NCBI GenBank assembly: GCA_016295455.1
Contig: JAEDLE010000001.1
Coordinates: 1-58,238 of the forward strand
Source: Bacteroidales bacterium
GTDB taxonomy: Bacteria > Bacteroidota > Bacteroidia > Bacteroidales > UBA932
DNA length: 58,238 nt
Direction: 5' to 3'
This document shows positions 8,536 through 17,242 of this stretch, in pieces (the first letter of the stretch is position 1; every line of letters starts with the position of its first letter). Below the pieces are notes generated by a model, which searched no databases, was not told the DNA's origin, and saw nothing but the letters and a program-made list of their open reading frames with translations. A program made the position numbers and the translations under genes.

Positions 8536-9362
8536 CAGATTTCCGTGTTTCTAATGTCTTCACCCCAGAAAAGCTTGCTCGTGAGAGCCTTCACGAACTC
8601 CGATTTTGCAAGCCGGATGCGCTTGAGCGAAAACTGTGCCACGGAGACGTTTATGGTCCAGGCCGGGTCTATCTCGACAGTCTGGTTGTCCATCGTGAGT
8701 ATGGCCTTGTCATCCCTGCACTGTATTGATATGGAAATCTTTGCAGACTCCGGAACCACCAGCGGCCTGACGTTCAGGTTATGCGGAGCTATAGGCGTGA
8801 TGATCAGCACCTTCGCGTCCGGCATACAGATAGGGCCGCCCACGCTCAGGGAATATGCCGTCGAGCCGGAGCTGGTAGCCACCAGCAGACCGTCGGCCCA
8901 GTAGGTAGGCAGGGTGTCCCCGTCCACGGTCACATTGATTCCGAGCACCGCCGTGCCCTTCCTGTGCAATGAAACCTCATTCACCGCATATGGCAGCAGG
9001 CCTATGTCCCTGCGGGCGTTCCTGCCCTTGAGGGTGGCGTTCAGCATGGTCCTGTATTCCACGGTGAAATCTCCGCTGAGCAGCGCCGGAACGACTGAAT
9101 CGAGACTGTTTTCAGAGAGGAATCCCAGCCTTCCGAGATTCACGCCGAGTATGGGAAGACCGACATCTGCCACGAGCTGGGCGGCAAGTATGAAGGTTCC
9201 GTCGCCTCCTATGCTCAGGACCAGGTCCGTCCCCGGCTGGATGTCCGCCTTTGAATTTATGTCGTAAAGTTCATAAGACTCCCTCCGGAGCTGCGAGACC
9301 AGGTTCAGGAACCTGCTGTCCGTCCTGAGGGCGTCATTTCTGATGACTGTTCCAAGTTTCAT
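8535..9362 (-). CDS. nadK: NAD kinase
   Basis: 275 residues. It phosphorylates NAD to NADP. The diagnostic GGDGT loop is present (LSIGGDGTFILAAQLV), followed by GVNLGRLGFLSE and the conserved SSGSTAYSLSVGGPI segment. It is the first gene of the nadK-uppS-bamA-ompH run on the minus strand and is divergent from pdxJ, a common Bacteroidales arrangement. A TAATTTTG promoter box lies about 80 bp upstream. Confidence 0.95.
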   Translation of the reverse strand: MKLGTVIRNDALRTDSRFLNLVSQLRRESYELYDINSKADIQPGTDLVLSIGGDGTFILAAQLVADVGLPILGVNLGRLGFLSENSLDSVVPALLSGDFTVEYRTMLNATLKGRNARRDIGLLPYAVNEVSLHRKGTAVLGINVTVDGDTLPTYWADGLLVATSSGSTAYSLSVGGPICMPDAKVLIITPIAPHNLNVRPLVVPESAKISISIQCRDDKAILTMDNQTVEIDPAWTINVSVAQFSLKRIRLAKSEFVKALTSKLFWGEDIRNTEI

Positions 9363-9443
9363 TTTTCGGTACCGGTTGGTATTTTGGTGGTAAGTCTGTC
9401 ATTCACGCGGGGGCGCATCACGCACACGCTATGAATGAAAGGT

Positions 9444-9451
9444 CAAAATTA
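9444..9451 (-). promoter_or_regulatory. Promoter box of nadK
   Basis: Minus-strand TAATTTTG fits TAnnTTTG. It lies back-to-back with the pdxJ promoter in the 210-bp divergent gap. No convincing -33 element is visible. Confidence 0.5.
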
Positions 9452-9459
9452 GCACATTA

Positions 9460-9493
9460 TTTGTTAAAACTCTCATTTTTATATCTATTTTTG
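9460..9493 (+). promoter_or_regulatory. Promoter of pdxJ
   Basis: TATTTTTG at 9486-9493, with a TTTG at 9460-9463 (22-bp spacer). The 80-nt leader that follows contains a small hairpin CGTCCC-TCCG-GGGACG near 9508. Confidence 0.55.
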
Positions 9494-9572
9494 GAAAATG
9501 AAAACATCCGTCCCTCCGGGGACGCCGAGCGGGGAGTCAGGAGATTCCCACATATGATAAAGCGATACTGCC

Positions 9573-10292
9573 ATGACAAGACTTAGTGTCAACATCAACA
9601 AGATAGCCACGGTGCGCAATGCCAGGGGCGGGAATATGCCCGACGTGGAAAAGGCCGCCGTCGACTGCGAGAACTTCGGTGCCGAAGGCATCACTGTCCA
9701 CCCGAGACCGGATGAGCGCCACATACGCTACTCCGACGTTAGACTCATAAAACCTCTGATACACACCGAGTTCAATATCGAGGGCAACCCTATCCCCTCT
9801 TTCATCGAACTGGTCGAGGAAGTAGTCCCGGCACAGGTAACCATGGTTCCGGACGCAGCTGACGCCATCACCTCGAACGCGGGATGGGACACCATCCGGA
9901 ACGAGGCCTTCCTCACCGAGATGTGCCGAGAGTTCAAGGCCCGCGGAATCCGCACCTCCATATTCGTGGACCCCGACCCGAAAATGGTCGAGGGAGCAGC
10001 TCGCTGCGGAGCCGACAGGGTCGAGCTGTACACGGCGGCATATGCCGAAGATTATCCTTCCGGAAGGGAGGCGGCGATAGCTCCATACCTGAAGGCCGCG
10101 CAGGCGGCGAGGGAATGCGGGCTCGGGCTCAACGCCGGCCACGACCTGAATCTGGACAATCTGAGTTATTTCATCCGCACCATACCTTGGACGGACGAAG
10201 TTTCCATAGGACACGCCATCATTTGCGACGCCCTGTATATGGGGCTGGAGAAAACTATACGGGCATACCTTGAGAAGATTCGGAATTTTTAG
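9573..10292 (+). CDS. pdxJ: Pyridoxine 5'-phosphate synthase
   Basis: 239 residues, standard for PdxJ. It closes the ring of pyridoxine phosphate from deoxyxylulose 5-phosphate and 3-amino-2-oxopropyl phosphate. It starts RLSVNINKIATVRNARGG, with ITVHPRPDERHI (active-site His/Arg), an acidic EFNIEGNP segment and GLNAGHDLNLDN (phosphate-binding) in place. It is a TIM-barrel protein acting in the cytoplasm. It is divergent from nadK, and its 3' end overlaps the promoter of the next gene. Confidence 0.95.
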   Translation: MTRLSVNINKIATVRNARGGNMPDVEKAAVDCENFGAEGITVHPRPDERHIRYSDVRLIKPLIHTEFNIEGNPIPSFIELVEEVVPAQVTMVPDAADAITSNAGWDTIRNEAFLTEMCREFKARGIRTSIFVDPDPKMVEGAARCGADRVELYTAAYAEDYPSGREAAIAPYLKAAQAARECGLGLNAGHDLNLDNLSYFIRTIPWTDEVSIGHAIICDALYMGLEKTIRAYLEKIRNF

Positions 10293-10300
10293 TAGTTTTG
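10293..10300 (+). promoter_or_regulatory. Promoter box upstream of the OmpH-like lipoprotein
   Basis: TAGTTTTG begins immediately after the pdxJ stop codon and 43 nt before the next ATG. No clear -33 element. Confidence 0.45.
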
Positions 10301-10343
10301 CGTTCTGCATCAAAGAAATCGAAGAAATTTAAGAAAAAACATA

Positions 10344-10961
10344 ATGAAAAAGACATCACTCATCATCAGCGTCATCGCACTCGCTGCCGCTGCCACAAGT
10401 TTCCAGGCCTGCAACAACTCTACATCTGCCGAAGGCGGCGAAAACGCTGCCGTTACGGCATCGGCGGAGAAGGGCGCGATCGTTTATTTCAACCTTGACA
10501 GGGTGCTCAGGGAATATGACATGGCCAACGAGCTCCGTTCAGCAGTGGAATCAAAGGTTCAGAGCATCGACCAGGAAGTCACCCGCAGGGGCAACAAGCT
10601 TCAGAGCGATGTGAACGCTTTCCAGGAGAAGATCAACAAGGGTCTCATCACCCGTTCAGTAGCCGAGGTCCAGAGCCAGAAGCTCGCCGAGCAGCAGCAG
10701 GAGTTCCAGAACTATGCTGCCCAGAAGGAGCAGGAAATCAACGAAGAGCAGGCAGTCATGATGAACCAGCTCGCTGACGCCATCGACAAGTTCGTGAAGA
10801 AGTTCAACGAGACCAAGAAGTACGCCCTCATCCTCACCACCCAGGGAGAGATGCTCTCCGCACCGGTGGTAACAGGTGACGCTGCCCTCGACATCACCGA
10901 CGAGATAATCGCCGGACTCAACGAGGAGTACGTTTCCAACAAGTCCAAGGAAAGCAAGTGA
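10344..10961 (+). CDS. OmpH/Skp-like lipoprotein
   Basis: 205 residues. A lipoprotein signal peptide ends at SFQAC (Cys about residue 23), followed by a Ser/Ala/Glu-rich tether. Then IVYFNLDRVLREYDMANELR matches the OmpH/Skp start, and a long coiled coil (about residues 70-150) is followed by a small beta region (ALILTTQGEMLSA). It is probably a membrane-anchored relative of the soluble chaperone at 4625-5188. The next gene starts 8 bp later, so they share a transcript. Confidence 0.82.
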   Translation: MKKTSLIISVIALAAAATSFQACNNSTSAEGGENAAVTASAEKGAIVYFNLDRVLREYDMANELRSAVESKVQSIDQEVTRRGNKLQSDVNAFQEKINKGLITRSVAEVQSQKLAEQQQEFQNYAAQKEQEINEEQAVMMNQLADAIDKFVKKFNETKKYALILTTQGEMLSAPVVTGDAALDITDEIIAGLNEEYVSNKSKESK

Positions 10962-10969
10962 TACGCTGA

Positions 10970-12661
10970 ATGATGAAGAGGGTTCTCGCGACATTAGCGC
11001 TGATACTGGCCTTTCAGGTCCAGGCAGTCGTGGCACAGGACTATGTGCAGCCGCCAATCACGGTATCCAGGGACAAGATCCGTGACAGCGAAGGCAGGCT
11101 GTACTACTCCCACGTGGTGCTCGAGAAGCAGACCCTCTTTTCGATAGCGAAGGCCTACGGCGTCACGGTCGACCAGATCTGTGACGCCAACAGGGAATTC
11201 GACCTCAGGAACGAAGGCCTCAGGAAGAACACCATACTCCGCATCCCCATCGTATCCGAAGGGGAGACATCCTCAAAGAATGACGACAAAGCGTCAGAGC
11301 AGGAGTCCAAAACAGTTCAAGTGGCTGTGCCACAGGACAATGCCCGCATCCACGTGGTAAAGTGGTTCGAGAGCCTGGAGGATATAGCCGCCAAGTACGG
11401 GGTCAGCTCCGAAGCCATAGCCGCGGCAAACGGCCTTAAGAACGGCAAGGTAAAGACTAGGATGAAACTGGTCATACCCGAAGGGGAGACGGCCGTAGCC
11501 GAACTTGAAGAAGCGGTTCCCGCTGCTGAAGAGGAAGATTCCGCCACCCAAGAGAAAGGCGGGGAGGGCACACTCGACAGGATACATGGTACAATCGACG
11601 ACTTCTTCGACAGGTTCGCGCCGCGCAAGGAGGTCAACGCCATGCTCATCCTTCCTTTCAGCGCAGCCGCCGGCCCGAACGTCAACAGCTTTGATTTCTA
11701 CTCGGGTTTCCTTATGGGTATCAGGGATTTGGGCCAGATGGGAATAAGCACCAACCTGCAGGTATATGATGCCCGGCAGGGCAGGATTCCGGTCGGTGCG
11801 GAAGCCGTTTCGTCCAACGACCTGGTCATCGGTCCCATATCAAGCCGTGACCTGGGGAATCTCCTGGCCATCGACAGCACCCGCACACCGGTCGTCTCGC
11901 CTCTGGACCACAAGGCCGGAGCCCTCACCGAAGGCAGGCATCATTTCATACAGGCCCCGACATCATATGACGTCCAGTACGAGGATATGGTGGACTGGAT
12001 CAGGCACGACCTCTCCGCAGGGGACAAGGTCCTGATGATTTCCGAAAAGGGAGCCGCATCCACGGAACTGCCCGCAAGGATGGATGCCCTGCTGCGCAAC
12101 TCCGGGGTGGAATATACGCCATATTCCTACAGCATACTTCAGGGAAGGAACGTGGGCGACGCGCTGGCCTCGCTCATGGGCAAGGGATTGAACAGGGTGA
12201 TCATCGCCTCCGAGAGCGAGGCTTTCGTGAACGACGTGGTCAGGAACCTCAACCAGCTGGTGTTCCGCAAACACGAAATCGTGCTCTACAGTTCTTCCCG
12301 CATCAGGGCATACAACACCATAGACGTGGAGAACCTGCACAACCTGAGGATGCACGCGTCACTCTCATACAACATCGACTACGACTCCCCGCAGGTCAAG
12401 CGCTTCCTCCTCGAATACAGGGCGCTCTACGGCACCGAGCCTACCCAGTTCTCATTCCAGGGATATGACATCGCCAGATTCTTCATCGCGGCCTGCGCCG
12501 AATATGGCAAGGGATGGCTGGAAAAGCTCGCATCCATGAACAGGATGCAACTGCTGCAGAATGACTTCCTCTTCGCGGAAGAAGAAGACGGAGGCTTCGT
12601 GAACCAGGGAATCAGAAGGGTAGTCTATACGACTGACTACAAGATAGAATCATACAGGTAA
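10970..12661 (+). CDS. Secreted protein: two LysM repeats plus type-1 periplasmic-binding-like domain
   Basis: 563 residues. A signal peptide (MMKRVLATLALIL to VVAQ) precedes LysM 1 (about residues 46-93, VLEKQTLFSIAKAYGVTVDQ) and LysM 2 (about 127-171, KWFESLEDIAAKYGVSSEAI). An acidic spacer leads to a domain (about 220-555) that looks like the type-1 periplasmic-binding fold: AMLILPFSAAAGPN, NDLVIGPISSRDLGNL, PVVSPLDH, KVLMISEKGAAS. In related proteins this domain binds ligands without an ABC transporter (compare LpoA). LysM suggests peptidoglycan contact, so cell-wall sensing or synthase control is possible (inference). ATGATG gives two start choices. Confidence 0.8.
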   Translation: MMKRVLATLALILAFQVQAVVAQDYVQPPITVSRDKIRDSEGRLYYSHVVLEKQTLFSIAKAYGVTVDQICDANREFDLRNEGLRKNTILRIPIVSEGETSSKNDDKASEQESKTVQVAVPQDNARIHVVKWFESLEDIAAKYGVSSEAIAAANGLKNGKVKTRMKLVIPEGETAVAELEEAVPAAEEEDSATQEKGGEGTLDRIHGTIDDFFDRFAPRKEVNAMLILPFSAAAGPNVNSFDFYSGFLMGIRDLGQMGISTNLQVYDARQGRIPVGAEAVSSNDLVIGPISSRDLGNLLAIDSTRTPVVSPLDHKAGALTEGRHHFIQAPTSYDVQYEDMVDWIRHDLSAGDKVLMISEKGAASTELPARMDALLRNSGVEYTPYSYSILQGRNVGDALASLMGKGLNRVIIASESEAFVNDVVRNLNQLVFRKHEIVLYSSSRIRAYNTIDVENLHNLRMHASLSYNIDYDSPQVKRFLLEYRALYGTEPTQFSFQGYDIARFFIAACAEYGKGWLEKLASMNRMQLLQNDFLFAEEEDGGFVNQGIRRVVYTTDYKIESYR

Positions 12662-12689
12662 TGCTGCGGCTGAACCCTCGAAACGGGGG

Positions 12690-14357
12690 TCAGGCCTTGC
12701 CCATCAGGGCACGCGCATTTGCGATGGCGGCTTCGGATACAGCAGAACCGCTCAGCATCCTGGCAATTTCCATTACACGGTCATCACCGGCAAGCCGGTC
12801 GATGGCCGTTTTCGCAATTCCGTCCGGGGAAATGGTCTTGCTGACCAGAAAGTGGGCGCTGCCCTTGACCGCAACCTGGGGCAGGTGGGTGATGGCGAAG
12901 ACCTGCATATGCTCCCCCATGGAGCAGATCAGGGCTCCCATCTTGTCGGCGACACTACCGGAGACGCCGGTGTCGATTTCATCGAAAATCATCGAAGGCA
13001 TATTGGCATATCTTGCCATTACAGCCTTGAGACAGAGCATAATACGCGACAGTTCGCCTCCTGATGCGCAATTTGCCAGCGCCACCGGTTTCGAACCCGA
13101 AGCAGAGAACAGGAAAGTCACCGCATCCGTCCCGGCAGGACCAGGAGCGGAAGACTCCAGGCTTATGCCGAATACGGCCCTCTCCATCTCGAGGGTACGG
13201 ACCATCTCCTGTATTTCGGCCGCGAGTTCAGGCGCGCGCTTGCTGCGACGCTGATGGAGTTCCGCGCACAGCGAGGCATATTCGGAAGAAAGGTCCGCCT
13301 CCTTCCGTTCAAGGGCGGATATGCGTTCGTCAAGGTCCTCACCACCGTGGACGCGTCCGGAAAGGACATCCCTCTGCGCGATGAGTTCAACCTCATTGCG
13401 GCAGTTGAAGCGGCGCAGGAGTTCATACAGCAGGCTCATCCTCTCCTCTGTCCTGGCAAGGGATTCGGAGGAGTCCTCAATACCTGTGCCGAGGCCGCGG
13501 ACCTCGTCCAGAACGTCCGACAGTTCAAGCCTTGCGGACTCAATCCTGCCTGCAAGTGTCCGGGCTTCAGGGAGGTAAGCAGAAATGTGACCCAACTGCC
13601 TCTCGCATTCCTTCAGCAGGGAAGCAAGGCTCCTGCCCTCATCCTCCTGAGGCTCCATCAGGGCATCCACCGACAGCAGTGAAGACTTTATCTGCTCCGC
13701 GTTCGCCAGAGTCTTCTGACGGCTTTCCAGCTCCTCCAGCTCCCCTTCCCTGAGGGCGGCAGCCGTAAGCTGGGCCAGTCTCGCCTCGTCATATTCACGC
13801 TGGGCTGCCAAGCTTTCTTTCTCCTCCCTGAGGCCGCGTATTTCCTTCCTGACTGAAGCGAGGCCGGAATATGCCGCCGAGCAGCGCGCGAGAAGGTCCG
13901 GATTTCCGCAGAAATGGTCCAGCAGGGAAAGCTGGTGCTGTCCCGAAGTGACCATAAGTGTCTGGTGCTGGGAGTGTATGTCCATCAGATATGAGGACAT
14001 CCTCGCGAGCAGGGCCTGGGACACCGGTTCGTCGTTGACGAAGGCACGGGAACGGCCCGAGCGCGAAAGCACTCTCCTGACCGTCACGGAACCGCCGTTC
14101 CAGTCCAGGTCCTCCTCACTGAAGAGTTCCTGAAGCGGAGAAGCCGGCAGTTCGAAAAGGGCTTCCACCACACAGTTCTCGGCGGACTCCCCCACCATGG
14201 AGGAATCGGCCTTGGCACCGAGCAGCAGCGAAATCGCTCCAAGCAATATGGACTTTCCGGCACCTGTCTGGCCGGTAATAATGACGAGACCCGCCGGAAA
14301 CTCAATGTCCAGCGAGTCTATCAGTACGTAATTTCTTACCTGAAGCGTCTTCAGCAT
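12690..14357 (-). CDS. recN: DNA repair protein RecN
   Basis: 555 residues, SMC-like ATPase of recombinational double-strand break repair. The Walker A motif GQTGAGKS sits near residue 30, the ABC signature near ASGGELSRIML, and Walker B in MIFDEIDTGVSGSVADKMG. Two coiled-coil arms lie between (about residues 155-370). It starts TLQVRNYVLIDSLDIEF, typical of RecN. It converges on the LysM gene with a 28-bp gap and follows rpoZ by 5 bp. Confidence 0.95.
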   Translation of the reverse strand: MLKTLQVRNYVLIDSLDIEFPAGLVIITGQTGAGKSILLGAISLLLGAKADSSMVGESAENCVVEALFELPASPLQELFSEEDLDWNGGSVTVRRVLSRSGRSRAFVNDEPVSQALLARMSSYLMDIHSQHQTLMVTSGQHQLSLLDHFCGNPDLLARCSAAYSGLASVRKEIRGLREEKESLAAQREYDEARLAQLTAAALREGELEELESRQKTLANAEQIKSSLLSVDALMEPQEDEGRSLASLLKECERQLGHISAYLPEARTLAGRIESARLELSDVLDEVRGLGTGIEDSSESLARTEERMSLLYELLRRFNCRNEVELIAQRDVLSGRVHGGEDLDERISALERKEADLSSEYASLCAELHQRRSKRAPELAAEIQEMVRTLEMERAVFGISLESSAPGPAGTDAVTFLFSASGSKPVALANCASGGELSRIMLCLKAVMARYANMPSMIFDEIDTGVSGSVADKMGALICSMGEHMQVFAITHLPQVAVKGSAHFLVSKTISPDGIAKTAIDRLAGDDRVMEIARMLSGSAVSEAAIANARALMGKA

Positions 14358-14362
14358 ATGAA

Positions 14363-14683
14363 CTATTCCTCCTCGTGCTTTGCAGTACGGTAGTCCAGGT
14401 CACCTTCCATGAACTCCTCGATGGCTACAAGGCCCGGTTTCGGCTGACGCTCATAGTACTTGGAGATTTCGATCTGCTCCCTGTTCTCGAACATCTCCTC
14501 CATCGAATCGCGCTCGTTCTTGAAATCCTCGAGCTTCTTTGTGAGTTCCTTCTTCTCAGCCGCGGCAATCTGGTTGGCCCTCTTATAGAGGACTACGGTG
14601 GTCTTGTAGATGTTGCCGGTCGGCTCGGCGAGATACTTGATATCCCTTGTGACCGTGTTTGTCGGTACTTTCTTTCTGTCCAT
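14363..14683 (-). CDS. rpoZ: RNA polymerase omega subunit, Bacteroidota type
   Basis: 106 residues. It starts MDRKKVPTNTVTRDIKYLAEPTGNIYKT and has KRANQIAAAEKKEL, which matches the Rpb6/omega helix region of Bacteroidota. The C-terminal third is charged (EEFMEGDLDYRTAKHEEE). It helps assemble and stabilise RNA polymerase. The position between bamD and recN is the usual one in this order. No separate promoter box was found in the 71-bp gap after bamD. Confidence 0.85.
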   Translation of the reverse strand: MDRKKVPTNTVTRDIKYLAEPTGNIYKTTVVLYKRANQIAAAEKKELTKKLEDFKNERDSMEEMFENREQIEISKYYERQPKPGLVAIEEFMEGDLDYRTAKHEEE

Positions 14684-14754
14684 AATTTATTGTCTCTTTC
14701 CTTGTTTTATCATAAATACGCCTGCCCCCGAGCGGAGGTTTCAAAATTTTCGGA

Positions 14755-15645
14755 TCATTTCCCCGAAGCCTTCTCCGTGCTCTTGAGCTCCTTCTCGAGA
14801 GTCCTGTCATCCACCTTCAGCAGATCCTCCGAGCCGGTATATTTGCCCAGCGCCTTCTGCGCCCTCGCATAGAGCACATCCAGCTCGCGGCGGTACGGCG
14901 ATTCGGGAAGCTCGCCAACGAAATTCAGGTAATCGTCCATGAAGGTCAGATAACGCTCCTTCTGTTTCTCCCTGACGCTCAGGGAAGCATATTTATATGA
15001 CGACTTGGCGATATAGTAGAGTATGTCCTCCCTGTAGATATTGTCCGCGTCATCCTTGAGTATGTTCTTGAAAGCCACCCTGGAGGCTATGTAGTCCTCC
15101 ATCTTGTAATAGAGTTTCGCGGCTTCATATGCCTTCCTGTCAAGCCTCCCGTTCAGTTCGTTGACCATTACGGCGCAGTCTCCGGTGTGGTCGTTCCCCG
15201 GGAACTCCCTCAGGTACTCGCTGATGGCGTTCAGCGCCATATGCGTAGGGGTCTGGTCAAGCTCGTAGCGCAGGGTCTGGCGGTAGAGGCAGTCGATCCT
15301 GAGGAAACGGGCCTCGGATGCGAACGGGCTTCTCGGGAAATTGGTCACGAAACGGTCGAAGTTGGTCTCGGCGGTATAGAAGTCCTTGTACCTGTAGTTG
15401 CTCAGGCCCCAGTAATACTGGACGGTGTCATCCCTTTCGGTTCCGTTCGTGAGCACGGAAAGGGATTCGAACAGGGCAGCTGCCTTATAGTACTTGCCCT
15501 CATTGAAATATGCCATCGCGGCGTCGTACTTGAGATTCACGTCCGAGCTGTTCAGCACAATGTCATACTGCGACTTGCAGGATACTGCAGCAACTGCTGC
15601 GAGCACTGCGGCAAAGAATCTTGAGACCTTCATCTTCTTGATCAT
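14755..15645 (-). CDS. bamD: Outer-membrane assembly lipoprotein BamD
   Basis: 296 residues. The lipobox AAVSC (Cys about residue 23) follows a short hydrophobic signal. The body is a series of TPR helices, including DAAMAYFNEGKYYKAAALFESL and a second repeat around YYWGLSNYRYKDFYTAETNF. It is the lipoprotein partner of BamA in outer-membrane protein insertion. Its start overlaps the trxB stop by 4 bp (ATGA), so the two are translationally coupled. An alternative start is Met5. Confidence 0.92.
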   Translation of the reverse strand: MIKKMKVSRFFAAVLAAVAAVSCKSQYDIVLNSSDVNLKYDAAMAYFNEGKYYKAAALFESLSVLTNGTERDDTVQYYWGLSNYRYKDFYTAETNFDRFVTNFPRSPFASEARFLRIDCLYRQTLRYELDQTPTHMALNAISEYLREFPGNDHTGDCAVMVNELNGRLDRKAYEAAKLYYKMEDYIASRVAFKNILKDDADNIYREDILYYIAKSSYKYASLSVREKQKERYLTFMDDYLNFVGELPESPYRRELDVLYARAQKALGKYTGSEDLLKVDDRTLEKELKSTEKASGK

Positions 15646-16574
15646 AAGTTGTTCTCGAGGAGGTAACGTTCCACATCAAGGGCGGCACGGCATCCCGATG
15701 CGGCGGCGGTAACAGCCTGCCTGTAGCGCGGGTCCTGAACGTCACCGGCAGCGAAGACGCCCTCGACACTGGTCCTCGAACTGCCGTCCAGGGTGACGAT
15801 ATAGCCATTCTCGTCCAGCTTGAGCCAATCCTTGAAAAGCTCGGAGTTGGGATGATGGCCTATGCCCAGGAAAAAGCCGTCCACGTCGATATCAAAAACC
15901 TTACCATCCTTTCTGAGCAGACGCACTCCGGTGACACCGTTCATGTCCCCGAGCACCTCCTGAGTGTTGCAGTTCCAGAGGATCTCGATGTTTGCGGTGT
16001 TCATCACACGCTCCTGCATGGCCTTGGAAGCCCTGAGCACGTCCCTGCGGACTATCATGTACACCTTGCTGCATATGCCGGCAAGATAGCTGGCCTCCTC
16101 GCAGGCAGTGTCGCCGCCTCCGACCACGGCAACGGTCTTCTTCCTGTAGAAAAACCCGTCACAGGTGGCGCATGCGGACACTCCCATACCCTTGAACCTG
16201 TTCTCGGAAGGCAGTCCCAGATACCTTGCGGACGCTCCCGTGGCGACAATCACGCTGTCGGCGACCAGTTCGTTGTCCTTGTCGTCCGTCAGGCGGAAAG
16301 GCCTGGAGGAGAAATCGACCGAGCGTATGCGGCCGCGGCGTATGTCGGTGCCGAAACGCAGGGCCTGTTTCTTCATCTGGTCCATCAGGATGTTGGCATC
16401 AACGCCCTCCGCGAAACCCGGGTAATTCTCAACCACGGTCGTGGTCGTGAGCTGTCCTCCCGGTTCCATGCCCTCATAGAGCACAGGCGAGAGACCTGCC
16501 CTGGAAGCATAAATGGCTGAGGTATATCCGGCCGGGCCGGAACCTATGATGAGTGTTCTTATCTTCTCTGGCAT
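15642..16574 (-). CDS. trxB: Thioredoxin reductase
   Basis: 310 residues from the ATG at 16574. The open frame extends upstream, but the family start (MPEKIRTLIIGSGPAGYT) and a TATATTCG box at 16595-16602 favour this one. FAD-binding GSGPAGYTSAIYASRAG, the redox-active CATCDGF, NADPH-binding GGGDTACEEASYLAG and a C-terminal GVFAAGDVQD are all in place. It reduces thioredoxin with NADPH. It is divergent from a Fur-family regulator, which may link it to redox control (inference). Confidence 0.95.
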   Translation of the reverse strand: MPEKIRTLIIGSGPAGYTSAIYASRAGLSPVLYEGMEPGGQLTTTTVVENYPGFAEGVDANILMDQMKKQALRFGTDIRRGRIRSVDFSSRPFRLTDDKDNELVADSVIVATGASARYLGLPSENRFKGMGVSACATCDGFFYRKKTVAVVGGGDTACEEASYLAGICSKVYMIVRRDVLRASKAMQERVMNTANIEILWNCNTQEVLGDMNGVTGVRLLRKDGKVFDIDVDGFFLGIGHHPNSELFKDWLKLDENGYIVTLDGSSRTSVEGVFAAGDVQDPRYRQAVTAAASGCRAALDVERYLLENNL

Positions 16575-16594
16575 ACGTATAAACATAAATTTTG

Positions 16595-16602
16595 CGAATA
16601 TA
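16595..16602 (-). promoter_or_regulatory. Promoter box of trxB-bamD
   Basis: Minus-strand TATATTCG differs from TAnnTTTG at one base and lies 20 bp before the trxB ATG. Confidence 0.45.
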
Positions 16603-16736
16603 CTCAATATTTCCGGAATATGCCCGATTCGGGTACTTGAGTTTCCCGGACGGGTCCAGGTCAGACTGAAAACCTGCGGCGGGGAAAAGTTTCGCAAGGG
16701 GTTATGGCAAAAAATGCTGGTATATTCAAAAATTGC

Positions 16737-16744
16737 TATATTTG
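16737..16744 (+). promoter_or_regulatory. Promoter box of the Fur-family gene
   Basis: TATATTTG matches TAnnTTTG and lies 36 bp before the ATG at 16781. It overlaps a longer in-frame extension from 16733, which argues for the later start. Confidence 0.65.
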
Positions 16745-16780
16745 TATGTCGGGCACAGCAAATCGAAGAACTTGGTCATT

Positions 16781-17242
16781 ATGAAAACTGACAGGAACCA
16801 TCCCGCTCCTCCCACAATGGAAGAGTTCAGGGACTATCTCAAGCGACACGGTATGAAGGCCACCCCACAGAGGATGGCCGTCCACGAGGCCATGCTCAAG
16901 TTGGGTCACGCCAGCGCCGACATGGTCGCCGGTACCATCAGCGAGAACGGCAGGGAGGCGACCGTCGCGTCAGTGTACAACATCCTTTCCGGCCTCTCGG
17001 AAGCAGGGGTTTACCACAGAAGGCTCAGTTCCTACAACAAGATGTACTTCGACGTGAACAGCTTCAACCATATTCACCTCTATGACAGCGCGAACAACTC
17101 CTACACGGATTTCATCGACGACGAGCTCCTGGACCTGGTGACGGAGAAGTTGGGAAAGAAGCGTTTCAAGGGCTACAAGGTCGACTACATCGATGTCCAG
17201 ATAGTCTGCCATCCGAGCAGGAAAAAAGCCGTGAAGCAATGA
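16781..17242 (+). CDS. Fur/PerR-family transcriptional regulator lacking the CxxC zinc motifs
   Basis: 153 residues. The winged helix is clear: FRDYLKRHGMKATPQRMAVHEAML, HASADMVAGTI, VASVYNILSGLSEAGV. The hinge Asn-His-Ile-His (NHIHLYD) retains metal-ligand-like histidines. Where Fur and PerR usually have the first Cys-x2-Cys (about HLICLDCG), this protein reads HLYDSANNSY; the only cysteine is near the C terminus (VCHPSRKK). It is therefore a Fur-fold regulator without the structural zinc site. It is divergent from trxB and overlaps the next gene by 4 bp (ATGA). Confidence 0.82.
   Translation: MKTDRNHPAPPTMEEFRDYLKRHGMKATPQRMAVHEAMLKLGHASADMVAGTISENGREATVASVYNILSGLSEAGVYHRRLSSYNKMYFDVNSFNHIHLYDSANNSYTDFIDDELLDLVTEKLGKKRFKGYKVDYIDVQIVCHPSRKKAVKQ

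Noticed and set aside
9508..9523. Riboswitch upstream of pdxJ
   Set aside because: Only one short hairpin (CGTCCC/GGGACG) is visible, with no conserved core of a known class.
12662..12689. Terminator between the LysM gene and recN
   Set aside because: Only a weak ACCCT/GGGGGT pairing without a T-run is seen.
16733..16780. N-terminal extension of the Fur-family protein
   Set aside because: It would begin upstream of the TATATTTG promoter box and matches no family sequence; the ATG at 16781 is preferred.
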